Assembly (NCBI GenBank): GCA_025617745.1
Contig: CM046853.1
Coordinates: forward strand, 51,539,021 to 51,603,020
Direction of reading: 5' to 3'
DNA: 64,000 bases
DNA from: Heliocidaris erythrogramma
Lineage: Eukaryota > Echinodermata > Echinoidea > Camarodonta > Echinometridae
Numbering within the stretch: position 1 is the first letter of the stretch; each line of letters opens with the position of its first letter. A model generated the notes under the pieces. The model did not search any database, had not been told where the DNA came from, and worked only from the letters and a program-made list of their open reading frames with translations. The translations under genes and the position numbers were made by a program. Shown one piece after another: positions 12,303 to 23,161 of the stretch.

Positions 12303-12716
12303 TGATTTGTTTTTGTTTATTTCTTTATTAATTTCTCAATATATCAATATACAAATCAAATACATATCTTCATAGAACAGCAATACATAACAATCATAGA
12401 CATAGGATTATAAATCTTAACTTAACAGCTGAAATTCCGTAGTAGACAAGCAAAAATTGAAGAGAAATGAGAGGAAACCAGCCGAAAAGCATAAGCTTGT
12501 AAAAGGTGGCTTATTCCAGAATCGTAAAAGTAAAGGAGATAATACTAAGAATATATAGAAAGAATATATAAGAAATATATATATATATATTTAGAACACG
12601 ATCAGCATGAAAAAAGCTGTTTGTATGTGAATAAAAGTGTGAATGATTTATAATGCGAATTGCCCGTTTTTGGATCTTCAGAAGTTGGTCAAGTTGGAAA
12701 TTGGCACTGTCTATGG

Positions 12717-13052
12717 TTTGCTCGCTATTTAGAAGGACCGCTATTCATACAAAACCGCTATTTATTTAGCCACGCGTAATGGATAGCGGTCCTTACACTC
12801 TTAGAAATGTTGGGTAAATGCCACTGGGTAAATGAAGATTGGGCATAGGTTGGTTAAATCTTGCTCAACTTTTACATGCATTTACCCAACATTGGTCAAA
12901 AATAAGAATGAAATTGGTTAAGTTTACCCAAAAGTTGGTCGGACTCATAAGGACCCTCATGTTGGGTAAAATTTGGGTAAAATTTTGCCCAATATTTCTA
13001 AGAGTGTATGAATAAGTGGTCCTTATGAACGACGGTCCTTATGACTAGCGAG
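12717..13052. mobile_element. Palindromic miniature element, copy 2, split by another element
   Basis: The left part carries GCTCGCTATTTAGAAGGACC and ends GATAGCGGTCCTTA. The right part is TGAATAAGTGGTCCTTATGA and ends at ACTAGCGAGG. The two parts are the same family as 12181-12302 but are separated by a TA-flanked element at 12796-13006. Confidence 0.65.
12796..13006. mobile_element. TA-flanked miniature element, Tc1/mariner-like
   Basis: The 211-bp element starts CACTCTTAGAAATGTTGGG and ends CCCAATATTTCTAAGAGTG, an inverted repeat, with TA at 12794-12795 and 13007-13008. TA duplication is the hallmark of the Tc1/mariner superfamily. It carries TTACCCAACA words like those at 1-491 and has no coding capacity. 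Confidence 0.75.
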
Positions 13053-13381
13053 GTTACCCCCTCCCCACACACACACACACACTGCTTTAGAGATAAACGA
13101 GATCCCCTCAAATCTACAAATAACTTTCACTTTCTGCAGCAAGACTAATGAGTTCCTGTTAAAAGACTAGGAGAGCCCTGGAAGGTCATTTTCATACGGG
13201 AGTGAAGTCCTGCGTTCAACGTTTAAATATATGTTTTGGTCACCCTATAGCAATGCGTCATTAATATATAAGAAGATTCAATCAGATGAGTAGCGTTACA
13301 TGTAAGACTATACCTTAGATGGGCGTCATTTTGGCATCCAAGATGGCTTGTACCGAAAGGGTGGGTAGTATATATATATAT

Positions 13382-13800
13382 CATGAAATGTTCATCCTTG
13401 AGATGTAATTAAGATATCTATACCTAGGTTTTGGGGTCGAAAAATCCATTCAGAACACTTACAATGTGTTATGGGGGTCAAGAAACATGGACATCCAATA
13501 TGGAGTCGAAGATGGCCGCCAAATTCCTAAAAATAACCGGGAATCGCAAATTTTTTTTTTACACATTAAAGTGCTTTTGTGAAAGAGTCTCAGTCGTCAG
13601 CGCACATTCACGATAACCAGCAGCGCTGTGTGCACGAACAGTACAACCAGGGATGATTTTTCTACTTTTAAATTTTAAATATTATCTTGGATTTCCAAGT
13701 TTCCTGACCCCCGTAACACATTGCGAGAGTTCTAAATAGATATTTCGACCCCCAAAGCTTAGGCATAGATACCCAAATTACATCTCCAGGATGCTAAAGA
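13382..13800. repeat. Foldback with ~115-bp arms
   Basis: The left arm starts near AGATGTAATT and runs through TTTTGGGGTCGA to GGGGGTCAAGAAAC. It is mirrored at 13690-13800 by a stretch that includes TTTCCTGACCCCC and ends near AATTACATCTCC. The arms are diverged but collinear. The spacer contains no recognised gene. Confidence 0.6.
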
Positions 13801-13982
13801 TTTTTAGCATGTTATTCATGACGCCAAACATTGCCAGAAACCGTTAAAAACATGGGTGTCGATCCCGGGGGGGGGGGGGGGGGAGGGTGAGGGGTATATA
13901 TCCCCCCAAAAAAAATCTTTAAACAAATTGAGGTGGATGGGGGGGGGGGTAGCCTGTATTGAAATACCATCACATTCTTTAA

Positions 13983-14427
13983 AGACCTCAGCCTGACCCA
14001 AAACAACCATATATTGACGTAAAGCTTAGTAAACAAAGAATATAATTACGCTGGGTATTCATAAATTTTCGTCTCCGTTTATCCATAAAAAATAAAAAAG
14101 ATAATTTTTTTTGGTCCGCCCCCTCCTTATTGCGTAACAAGAGAGGAAACTGCAGGGGGTCGCTAGACGTGTGACGACATGTCATGTATACAGCTCCGAG
14201 TGCGTCTACACGATATGTCGTCATCAAATTTTCACCCCCCGCAAAGTAGCGTTCCTCAGAGACGGGGCCCTCGTCAGAAAAACCACCGGGGCTCAACATT
14301 CGGGACGCTGTTACTCATTCCACAGGAAACGGAATCTCATGAAGTTGGTTTCAATTTGTTCAGAAAATATATAGCTCCCCGTGGATGAATAAAGTGTATA
14401 TTTCAAAATTCGGTCAGGCTGAGGTCT
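13983..14427. mobile_element. TTAA-flanked miniature element, AGACCTC ends
   Basis: AGACCTCAGCCTGAC at the left end is mirrored exactly by GTCAGGCTGAGGTCT at the right end. TTAA lies immediately outside both ends (13979-13982 and 14428-14431). TTAA duplication is typical of piggyBac and Kolobok transposons. The 445-bp interior has further inverted words (ACGACATGTCATG / GATATGTCGTCATC) but no gene. Confidence 0.75.
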
Positions 14428-14431
14428 TTAA

Positions 14432-15130
14432 TGATTAGAAGTATATAAGGAAATAAGAAATGCCATAATTTCAATGCGAAAATATCGAAGAAATTTCGTT
14501 CGCTCGAATCGTTATTCTCAATTAAGGGGTTCCCTCCAATTGACGTAGATCCGTGCATTCCTTCTGTTCATTAAGGGAGTGGCTTTGTTCTCCATGAATG
14601 GTCCCCCCCCCCCCCAGTTAAAAAGAAATTCTTGCATTTTAAGCCAGTGGTTCGTGTCGATAACAATCTATCTAAAATGCTATTATTATCACCTGTTTAT
14701 TACTTACAATCATGTCCGTAACTGATATCACAAAATATGTAAGTTCGGTTAATAACTCATCAGTGTCAATCAGGACGTGGGGGATACTGGGGATCTGTAC
14801 CCATGTAATTTCTCCAATCTGCCAGTAAATATAATTTGTGATAATAAAGTTTTGGGATAGAAACATTATATCCTGCGCATGCGATTGGGGTCGATAATCA
14901 CCTATAGGCTATAAGCCGAAGATACGTTTTGAACCTCAGCTCTGGAATTATCACTTTTGTTCCTTGTATAATAATAAAACTTCTTCTTCGAGCATTGAAC
15001 AACAAACTGTCTATCTGCCTTCTTTTTCCTTAATCATTACGAATAAGTTATAACACACATATTTAAATATCTTATGTTATGATTATTGATAGTTTGTTGT
15101 ATTTGCCGTGAATTTAGACATTTTAATTAC
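14432..15130. other. Non-coding, nothing recognised
   Basis: AT-rich sequence with a C run at about 14603. No exon or element was recognised. Confidence 0.4.
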
Positions 15131-15159
15131 ACAGAAATTTTGGGATGCTCTAAAATGCA

Positions 15160-15625
15160 AGTTTTATAGACACCCTCCCTCCGCTCGGTCGCTTCACTCC
15201 CTCGCAGGTTCGGACGCGAAGCTAGGGGGCGAAAAAGCGGGGAAAGTGAGAGAAAAAAAGCCTAAAAAAGCTTTAAAAAGGCGCTCCGATCCGTTATCTT
15301 TCTCTCAAAAATCTGCTTAAACGACAAAGAGTATTACGTCCAAATAATTGAAAAGCAGTCAGACGTCGAGCTAACTTTCCGCCTAAAAAAAGGTGCTACG
15401 AGCCGTTATCTTTCTCCCAAATTTACTCAAACGTCGGAGCTTTCGCGCTTCGCGCGTGAGGGGACAAACTCCCCCGGCCCTGCACCCACCCAATGCACCC
15501 GAGGAGCACGCAAAGCGTGCTCATCAAATGCCCCCTAAAATTAAATCCGAGCTATGCGGTTGCGCCGGTCACCCCCCCCCCCCCCCCCCCCCATCATGGA
15601 CACGGATCGACACCCCTGGTTGAAA
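15160..15625. repeat. GC-rich repeat with GCG-rich words and a poly-C run
   Basis: A GC-rich block in AT-rich surroundings. It repeats GGCGCTCCGATCCGTTATCT (15282) as GTGCTACGAGCCGTTATCT (15391), each followed by TTCTC(C/T)CAAA, a period near 110 bp. It ends in a C run and CACGGATCGACACCCCTGG. It looks like an old dispersed repeat; the open frames in it are proline/alanine-rich composition artefacts. Confidence 0.5.
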
Positions 15626-15679
15626 AACCTTTTGTTGCAAATTATTTTCGGTCAAACCCTACATTGACCCGATTATACT

Positions 15680-16430
15680 AGTATATCAATTTATTGTAGA
15701 TAAAACTGGGATTCCTTGAATTCATATCGTGGTTACATTTCAAATACATACTAGTTTTTACTTCGATTGTCAACGTTCTGTGCAAATAATGTTGCACGTA
15801 TAAGTTCACAATTCTCATATGGGCCATATGCCATATGGGCCTAACCGCAGGTAACAGTGATGACAAAGACACATGCATAGACATCAGAAAAGACCAAAAC
15901 TAATATCTCTTTATTGCACGATTGAGAAAAAAATATTATTATTATATGATTATATTATTTCTCTTTCTGCCCCCTTTTATTATATTTGTTATCAGTTATA
16001 CTTTTACAACTTCTTATATTTTGTATATAATACATTTTTACATTTTTTTCATTTTTTCCCCTGGATTAAAACGTATTGAAACTAAGTTCAGGGGCTTGCT
16101 TCTTGTACAAGCTTTGCTTCTTTCTGGCAAGTCCCTCCGTTTTACACTTATTATAAGCTAAAGTGTTGTTACGTTGCTGATCCTTTTTTCAAGAATTATG
16201 ATATTTTCATGTATTCTATATGACACATGTTCTAACAACTTTGCTGTATTATATTTATCATGTCATGTTTCTTTATTTTTTGTTTATGTGAAACGGAAAA
16301 AGAATAAATAAATTTAAAAAAAATAATAAAAAAATAAAATGGTTAATATAGCGTTTGGGGTCTCTTTTTAACTAAAAAAATCTCTGACAAGCAACAAAAA
16401 GCACCCCCTACAGCACCCCAGCATCCACAG
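15680..16430. other. AT-rich non-coding DNA
   Basis: It includes the near-palindrome CATATGGGCCATATG at about 15818 and a very AT-rich stretch at 15920-16330. No gene was recognised. Confidence 0.4.
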
Positions 16431-16439
16431 CCTTCATTA

Positions 16440-16545
16440 TGGGGGGGGGGGGGTGCTGCACCACCCCCAGCTCCCAGGGGGGGGGGGGTTTACAGACGTG
16501 TATCAATCAGATATGATCAATCAGATACAATTCATTTATACACGA
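16440..16545. repeat. G-run repeat sharing TTTACAGACGTGTATCAATC
   Basis: Two G runs are followed by TTTACAGACGTGTATCAATC and AGATATGAT. The same word recurs at about 31425-31455 in a different setting, so it marks a dispersed repeat. Confidence 0.5.
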
Positions 16546-18120
16546 CTATGGCAGCGGCTCGAGGAGAGTACATGAATATCTCGAATACGGACAGAATTAG
16601 GTTGGCTGGAGCATTCGACAACCAGCTGGCCGACACCCTAGGAATAAACATGAAATATGATTAAAATAAACTTTGAAAATGAGAAGGAAATTATATAATC
16701 AAAAACAGTAAAAAGGGTGCAGCATACGACATGAAAAAATGAGGTAAGAACTACAGAACTTGTTTATGTTAATTGAATTCGAACGTTCAATGTGCGAAGG
16801 TGTGTGCCTATAAATGAAATTGAAATTGGTATTTGAAATTGAACGTCTATCCAGCTGGCGCGAAATTGAATGACAACTTCGCATCGTCAAATTGAATGCA
16901 TTTCTTTTAAATTGAATGAAATAAAATTTAAAAGGAGTGATATGAAACGAAACCGAATGCTCAAAGAATGAAAATGAACCATGATAACAGAGAGTTGACG
17001 AAAATTGTTCGAACTTGAAAGCCTATTCATGAATTCGAATGCAACTCTGATGAAATTGGGCGGGAAAACCTATCTAACGCTCGATATAGTCGGAATATGT
17101 CAATTTCACCAAAACGAACTGATAATATCCAGTATTGATAGGTTTAAGTTATTTGAACAGTTTGGTAGGCCTCTTTGAGTTACGGCCAAAAGACCGAAGG
17201 CCCACGAGAGCGAGGGTCATTTGCCAAGCAAACTCCTCTGCCCCCCCCCCCATTATTTTTTAAGTTATTTTAATTTATTGTAGTGTCATTGGCAACTCTC
17301 ATCAGATCTACTTGCGAGCGAGCGATTCAAGCGATCAGGAATCTTGGCCAAATGTTGTTTTGACAGTTATGGTGCATTCTATATAATTCAAACCTTAAAT
17401 GCTATTTTAGATTAGAATTCAATTCACAGTATAAAAATTGTGTTCGATTTCCCCTGTTGCATGGAGTTATTATTAAAAAGACACGTGCCCCCAATCCCTT
17501 CCCCCACCCAAATCTTCACGTTAGAAGTCTGGCTTCAAAACTTGTTTAACGGCACCGTCCTAAGAGGTCACATAGCGAACACGCAGAAAATATCTGGGGA
17601 AAAAACATGTACAACTTGTGAATTTTCAAGGGAAATTTATGATTACATGTACTTACCTTTTAAGTTTTTCTCTCATGTGACTGAAAGTAAGTAATAGTTT
17701 TATCATGTAGAGGCTATTTGATATTCGGGCAAAAATTGTCAGCCCTCTAGGCTATGAAATGCTGCAAACATATAGTTATATAAATTTATACCCAATATGA
17801 TAAAGACATTCTAGACTGGGAAATAGGCTAAACTAGAAATTAATCGCAAAAGAATTCCGCAGAGAAAACGATGTCGATGTAAAATTGCAACGCAAACGCT
17901 CATCACTTGGAAAGATATATTAAAATAGAATAGAAATAGAAATAAAATAGAGTCCAAACTTCGATGATGCGAATTTACTGCAACTAGAGCTCCATCAAAG
18001 GTCAGTAAATGCCTTAATTACAAGTAATGATACCATACAGCATGTTTATTGGGTTTTATTTACAATAAATGACGTCTTCTCGAGAAATTATGAATTCCAG
18101 ACCTTATTGCTGGCGAGTTC
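16546..18120. other. Non-coding, nothing recognised
   Basis: AT-rich sequence with repeated AAATTGAATG words at about 16760-16925 and a C run at about 17241. No gene was recognised. Confidence 0.4.
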
Positions 18121-18127
18121 TTCTTTT

Positions 18128-18427
18128 CACAAAAAAGTTAACAGTTGGAAAAGTCTCCCCAAATAAATATTTCAACATATTCATACCTGTGAACAGCTGA
18201 GGGTCTCTCCCATTAATGACACCAAAAATTCCAGACTCGACAAGAATTGGTATTTTGTTCTGGCTGGCAGTGGCGGATTTAGGGGGAGGGGGCAGAACAA
18301 AATACCAATTCTTGTCGAGTCTGGAATTTTTGGTGTCATTTGATGGGAGAGACCCTCAGCTGTTCACAGGTATGAATATGTTGAAATATTTATTTGGGGG
18401 ACTTTTCCAACTGTTAACTTTTTTGTG
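18128..18427. repeat. Near-perfect palindrome with 135-bp arms
   Basis: The left arm 18128-18262 (CACAAAAAAGTTAACAGTTG ... GGTATTTTGTTCTG) is mirrored by 18293-18427 with very few differences. The 30-base loop contains CAGTGGCGGATTTAGGGGG, similar to the hAT-like ends seen elsewhere in the window. A diverged partial copy of the arm lies at 39719-39905. It could be a foldback element or a fresh inverted duplication. Confidence 0.85.
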
Positions 18428-18550
18428 GAACGCACGGTAGGCCAAGTTTACAGAGTTGACGTCAGATCCGTTTCCTTCAGTACTTACATGTAGATCTAGT
18501 TTTACTCAGTGTAATACATACGTTTATACATAACTTGAAACTTGTATCAG

Positions 18551-19573
18551 AGCTTGTCAGCTCGAACGAAGCCGCCGGGTTTGGCCCCCAGAGCGCCCCC
18601 CCCCCCCGGCCCCAAAGTCGGGTCGATTTCAACCCATCTAACATAATTATGCACCAAACTGTCAGAAGGAAGGTGTAGGACATTACCAAAACAACACTTT
18701 TGTCCGCTTAAGGCCGATTGACCAAATTTTGTCAAAAGGAAGAGGGTGTACATTACAAATATATAAAAATTTGACAAAAATTTCCATCGGGAAGAGGGTG
18801 TAATACGCCCTTGAAAAAACACCAAAGTTCCCCTAAACCAAGCTTTGCTGCCCAAAATGCCCTTGATGTAGAGAACTCCAAAGTGTGTCTTTCAGTTCAG
18901 GTAAAATTTACGTAGTACAATTTTGAGTATTGTAACAATATCATTTTGACTACTTTTGAGAAAGCAATACATTTTTCACAATTTAATAACTAATAAAACA
19001 AATAATTTATTGAATGATCATTTGACACGAAATTACACAACAAGAAAGTTACAATACTCAAGATTGAACTATCTAAATTTTACCTGAATTGAATGAAACA
19101 CTTTGGAGTTATTAAGGTTGTAATGACTAAAAATGGTTTTTCTCTACGTCCAAAGTATTTTGGGTAGCAAAGCTTAGTTTAGGGGCACTTTGGTGTTTTC
19201 TTCAGGGGCGTATTACACCTCCTTCCCGATAGAAAGTTTGTCAGTTTATATATTTTTGTAATGTACAACCATACCTCTTCCTTCTGACAAAATTTCGCCA
19301 ATGAGCCTTAAGGGAAAAAATTTGCCCAATTTTAGGGGCGGGCTGACAACCCATTCCAACAAAAAAATTCTCCAGCCCTCCAAAATTCGCTCAGTAGGGG
19401 GGGGGGGGGGGGGAGTTATGGGGGTCTAGTCTCCCTCCATAATTCTCTGACAAAAAAAAAGTGAGACCCGTATTGGGTCTCACCAGCTCTCGCAAAGTCG
19501 CTCAGTTGGGGGGGGGGGGGGGGGGGGGGGGCCTCTGGGGGCCAAAGCCGGCGGCTTCGTTGAGTTGACAAGC
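18551..19573. mobile_element. 1-kb foldback element with G/C runs in both arms
   Basis: The left arm begins GAGCTTGTCAGCTCGAACGA and continues through a C run to GTGTAATACGCCC and AATTTTACGTAG. The right arm mirrors it from about 19040 to TCGTTGAGTTGACAAGC at 19573. The arms are about 380 bp or more. The right arm is lengthened by a second G-run repeat at about 19370-19510. No coding sequence is convincing, although short frames occur. Confidence 0.65.
19370..19531. repeat. G-run repeat with CGCTCAGT words
   Basis: CTCCAAAATTCGCTCAGTAG plus a G run, then CTCCCTCCATAATTCTCTGA, then TCGCAAAGTCGCTCAGTTG plus a 24-bp G run. The same arrangement occurs in reverse orientation at about 22895-23045, identifying a dispersed family in which poly-G is an internal part. 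Confidence 0.65.
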
Positions 19574-21290
19574 TTTTTGTGAATGACATGGAGGGTCAAA
19601 ATAGATTTAAGGGGTTAAATCTCATATGTAAAATGGGTTGACTTTTTCGGGACAGGCTCCTGGTTAGTACAGTACAAATGATATGCAGTTGTAGATTAGC
19701 ATTCATAGGCCTATAGCCTATTCATTTGTCATGACCCCTTCGATGATTAACGGATGGGGAAAATGCACCATGTTATATATTATTTTTGTTTCCCTGTTCT
19801 GTTTGTAAATACTAAAATGCCACGTCCATGCATAGTGCAACAAGCTATAGGAAGAAATAAGACAGACAGCAGTATACGAGGTTAGCCAGAACGTGTGACC
19901 AAGCATACAGAGCAACGCACATCTCACCGGACAGGGTCCCCTAAGGTAGCCGTCCCTACCCGCGCATAGGCTGCCAGACGATCGATCCTACTCGCGCGCG
20001 TCCTTTACTTTTCGGAAGCTTGGGCGCTTGGAAAACACACCTCTCTGCTCCCTGATGGATGCAGCTCTATCCAATACATTCTACTGGTTCATGTACAAGC
20101 CTGGGATCCTTCTGGCGACTGTACACAATGAAAGGTTCCGAGTGGGGTGTCGTCCCGGGAGTGGCACTTACTTTCGCTTGAAGGGGGAGTAATCAAAATG
20201 ACGAAATGGAGAGAAGGAGTACATAAGAGACAGAAAAACACTAAAATTTGACGGAAAGATAAAGATAAAGAGAAATAAAGATAGGAAATGGAGAGAAATA
20301 GAGATAATGATACAAAACACGATGAAGAAACATGATGAAGAGGCTTTTAGTTTTTAAAAAATACCTAAATGAAAAGACTAAAGAACTTGTGAAGTTATTG
20401 TGTGAAAAGAGAGAGCGAGAGAGAGAGAATGGAGGTAGATGGGGGGGGGGGGGGGGGGCAGATTGAGATTAGGATGAAAAGGGGAAAGGTATACAGTAGA
20501 GATATTGGGAAAATAACAGATTTTCTGTTTCGTTACATTACATTTAATATACATCATTAAAATAAGGAACAAAGATGTTACAAAAATCAAATAAAATCTA
20601 CATAACGAAGCCTATACATTCTATGATCATGTATTTTCCACCACTTTTCATGATTCTATATTACGTGAAATTGAAAAAAACGAAAGTATTTAGACTCATA
20701 AGACATTCAATATATTCGTCAAATTCCGTACATTTTAAGTATTTACATAATATATTTGAAAACAGATCTATACTTAATGTTTATGACGTACGTTCAGACA
20801 GATGGTGGACAAAGTCATAAATAAAATAAAATAGCGGCGAACTGTAGCCTCGACGCACCCGTCAACGTTACTTGTTGTTTCCTTACTTTCAACTTTGAAA
20901 TCTTTGGTCAATTTTCTACGAAAATCTTTCATGCATGATTCAGTTTCTGGTAGAGAAAATGAACCAATCAACAGCTTCTGTGACGTGGCGTGAAAAGACC
21001 GCTCAGATGATTCCAAACATGGGGAAAGTTGTTATCGCAAATAGGACATGATAATTTCCATATAATATAAGAAAAGTATGACTGTTGACCATTTTCTTTT
21101 TGAAAAATGAACAAAACATCTATTTGTGAGTGGAGTTTTTATCAAGAGAAAAGAAAAATATACATAATTTAAGCTTTATCCCGTTATCTACCCTTTTCGG
21201 TCCCCACTGAATAATGGAAGAGCTCAGTCTGTTCCTTTACGGTTCTTTTTATTTGATTGGTTACACGCGCTGAACAATAGAGTTCAGTGT
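19574..21290. other. Non-coding; short G run and GA-rich tract
   Basis: It contains GA-rich sequence at 20200-20430 with a G run at about 20441. No exon or complete element was recognised before the TTAA at 21291. Confidence 0.4.
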
Positions 21291-21465
21291 TTAAAGGTCC
21301 CCTTTTATGGAATTACAAAGGAACTTCATTTAATAGACTTTTCTACTGTGAATCCAGATCTGTCAATCACATTACCTGAATTCCATTCATTAATCTGTAA
21401 CCTTGAAAATAAAAAAATAACTGGGAACGCCCCTAAAATTTTTGGAAAATCGGTCCAGCGATCGA

Positions 21466-21473
21466 TGACGTCA
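21466..21473. promoter_or_regulatory. CRE-like palindrome TGACGTCA, left side of element 1
   Basis: A full TGACGTCA, the consensus bound by CREB/ATF factors, lies 171 bp from the left end of element 1 and about 160 bp upstream of the ATG of its P2X7-type gene. A second half site TGACGT follows at 21476. An identical octamer occurs near the right end. Confidence 0.55.
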
Positions 21474-21626
21474 TGTGACGTTACCCACAGAACGCTCGAC
21501 TCACACAAGCTGGATCAGTATCGATGTGTGTGTGTTATGGCTATTGAGCTTCGTGTAGATCCCTTCGACTTCGTGCCATTTCAGCCCTTCATTTTAGCTT
21601 TTTAAAGACAAAATCCTACATCAACG

Positions 21627-22993
21627 ATGGCATCATCTTCTTCAGCCAGGACACTTATTCAGGATCAGATATATCTGATTTGGAGCATCAAGTCCCAGAA
21701 GAAATTGAAGAGGAATTAGGGGCCCGGCCGTATACTATGTTTGAGCCAGACATGTCGGATTCTGGGCAAGATTCTGATGATGACAGAGACGTCCCTGATT
21801 TTAATAACGGAGAGGATATCGACGGGAGACTTGGGAATAACAATTGGTAATTATTTTTTTATAATAAATTATCAATTAAAGTTTAATTCACGCATATCCA
21901 CGTATTATGAATCTTGTTTACGCTTGCAAATTGCCCGAGAGGCTGAGCTGATACTTCGCTGATCGAGGCAGTGAGCTCGATGTGCGCAGGGCCGGGGTAC
22001 ACGCCGCGCAGTTTGGTTGTTCGCCTGCTGACCCTGCCTGGGCTTGCGCTTGGGCAGTTTTACTGGTGCATGGGGTGGTAGCGTTTGATTCTAGTAAATT
22101 CTAACATTGATATCCAGAAAACTCTTAGCTCTCCTGTTATCTTGCTTGTTTTCTTTGTGCTGTAACACTAAGTAAGTGTAGGTACCGTTATAGTTGACAA
22201 TAGATATGATCTTCTTCTTCTCCACCCAGGGTTTCATCCAGTGTGTCTGCATGGAGCGGTATGTGATGAAAACTGCTTACTATTTGTATCGACAGCAGTA
22301 TGGCGGACAGGCAAGGCAGGATGCAACTGAAAATCAGTGAGTACACCATATTTTTTGTTTTAATCCTTACTGCAGTATTCCTGTATTATATAAAGCAGTT
22401 TGGATGCAAAATGCCAATTTGGCTCCTTATGAAATTAATATTACGATATTCTATAAAAGAAAATAATGTTTTAGCCTTAACGTAAATAGAGGAAGATTAT
22501 TCTATTTGCAGTGTACATGTATTTTCTTGTCCTATGTGCAGATTAACGTTTGTTTCCTCTTTCCCCATCACAACATTTTACACTGCGGTGTTGACAACTA
22601 AATTATTAGCTAATCTTCTATTGTTTATTTGTGAAGTTCAAAGTAAAAGTTACCTCACTATCACCTACATCATAGACTACACTGTGCATTGTTTTGAAGT
22701 TGTCTAATCATAGTTTCCTTTGTACTCTTAAAAAAAAAATCTTTTATAGGAAAGCCAGGCAGGGCAGGACGTGTTCCTCTCCCATCTTGTGCCGTGACAA
22801 GAATCCGTGCAGCATTTCCATCAGAACCATTGGCGGATCCAGGAGGCACAGTCGGCCCGGTCCCCCCCCCCCCCCCCCCTTTGGAAGAGAAGTATGATTT
22901 TTTTTGTGGCTTGTCAGGGAATTATGGAGGGGAAACTGGACCCCAATAACCCCTTACTGAGCGATTTTTGAAGGTTTGGCGAATTTCTTTTTT

Positions 22994-23029
<36 letters not shown>

Positions 23030-23161
23030 ACTGAGTGACTTTTCGAGAAGCTGGCAAGACCAGAAAAATATGGGTCTACCTTTTGACAAACTTTCATTTT
23101 TGTGCCCCCTCTTTTACTCAATCCTGGATCAGAACAGAACAGGGGCTTTGAAGAGGTGTAG
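21627..23161 (+). pseudogene. P2X7 ballast-domain-like gene 1, broken
   Basis: Three parts match my knowledge of a family of proteins sharing the cysteine-rich cytoplasmic 'ballast' domain of P2X7 receptors. Exon 1 (about 21627-21846) is acidic with ARPYTMFEP and ends GRLGNNNW at a GT donor. Exon 2 (22230-22336) reads YVMKTAYYLYRQQYGG, with the HPGFHPVCL motif just upstream in another frame. Exon 3 (22750-22827 and 23136-23161) reads PSCAVTRIRAAFPSE and, past an inserted element, ends GFEEV-stop. The exon with the CxC zinc ligands was not found, nor was the linker before PSC. At least one frame change lies between VCL and YVM, and another may lie after ATG-GCA-TCA. It is therefore a decayed copy. 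Confidence 0.55.
22828..23127. mobile_element. 300-bp poly-C element inserted in exon 3, 8-bp duplication
   Basis: It starts CATTGGCGGATCCAGG, a hAT-type end used repeatedly in this window. It contains two long C runs (the larger 22996-23027, 32 bp) and CTCACTGAGTGAC and TTACTGAGCGAT words. ATCAGAAC flanks it at 22820-22827 and 23128-23135. Removing the element and one copy of the duplication restores a continuous reading frame to a stop codon, which supports these limits. Confidence 0.7.

Noticed and set aside
21326-21605. Frames on both strands just inside the left end of element 1
   Set aside because: They overlap the putative promoter of the P2X7-type gene, have no motif, and read in different frames from the recognised exon.
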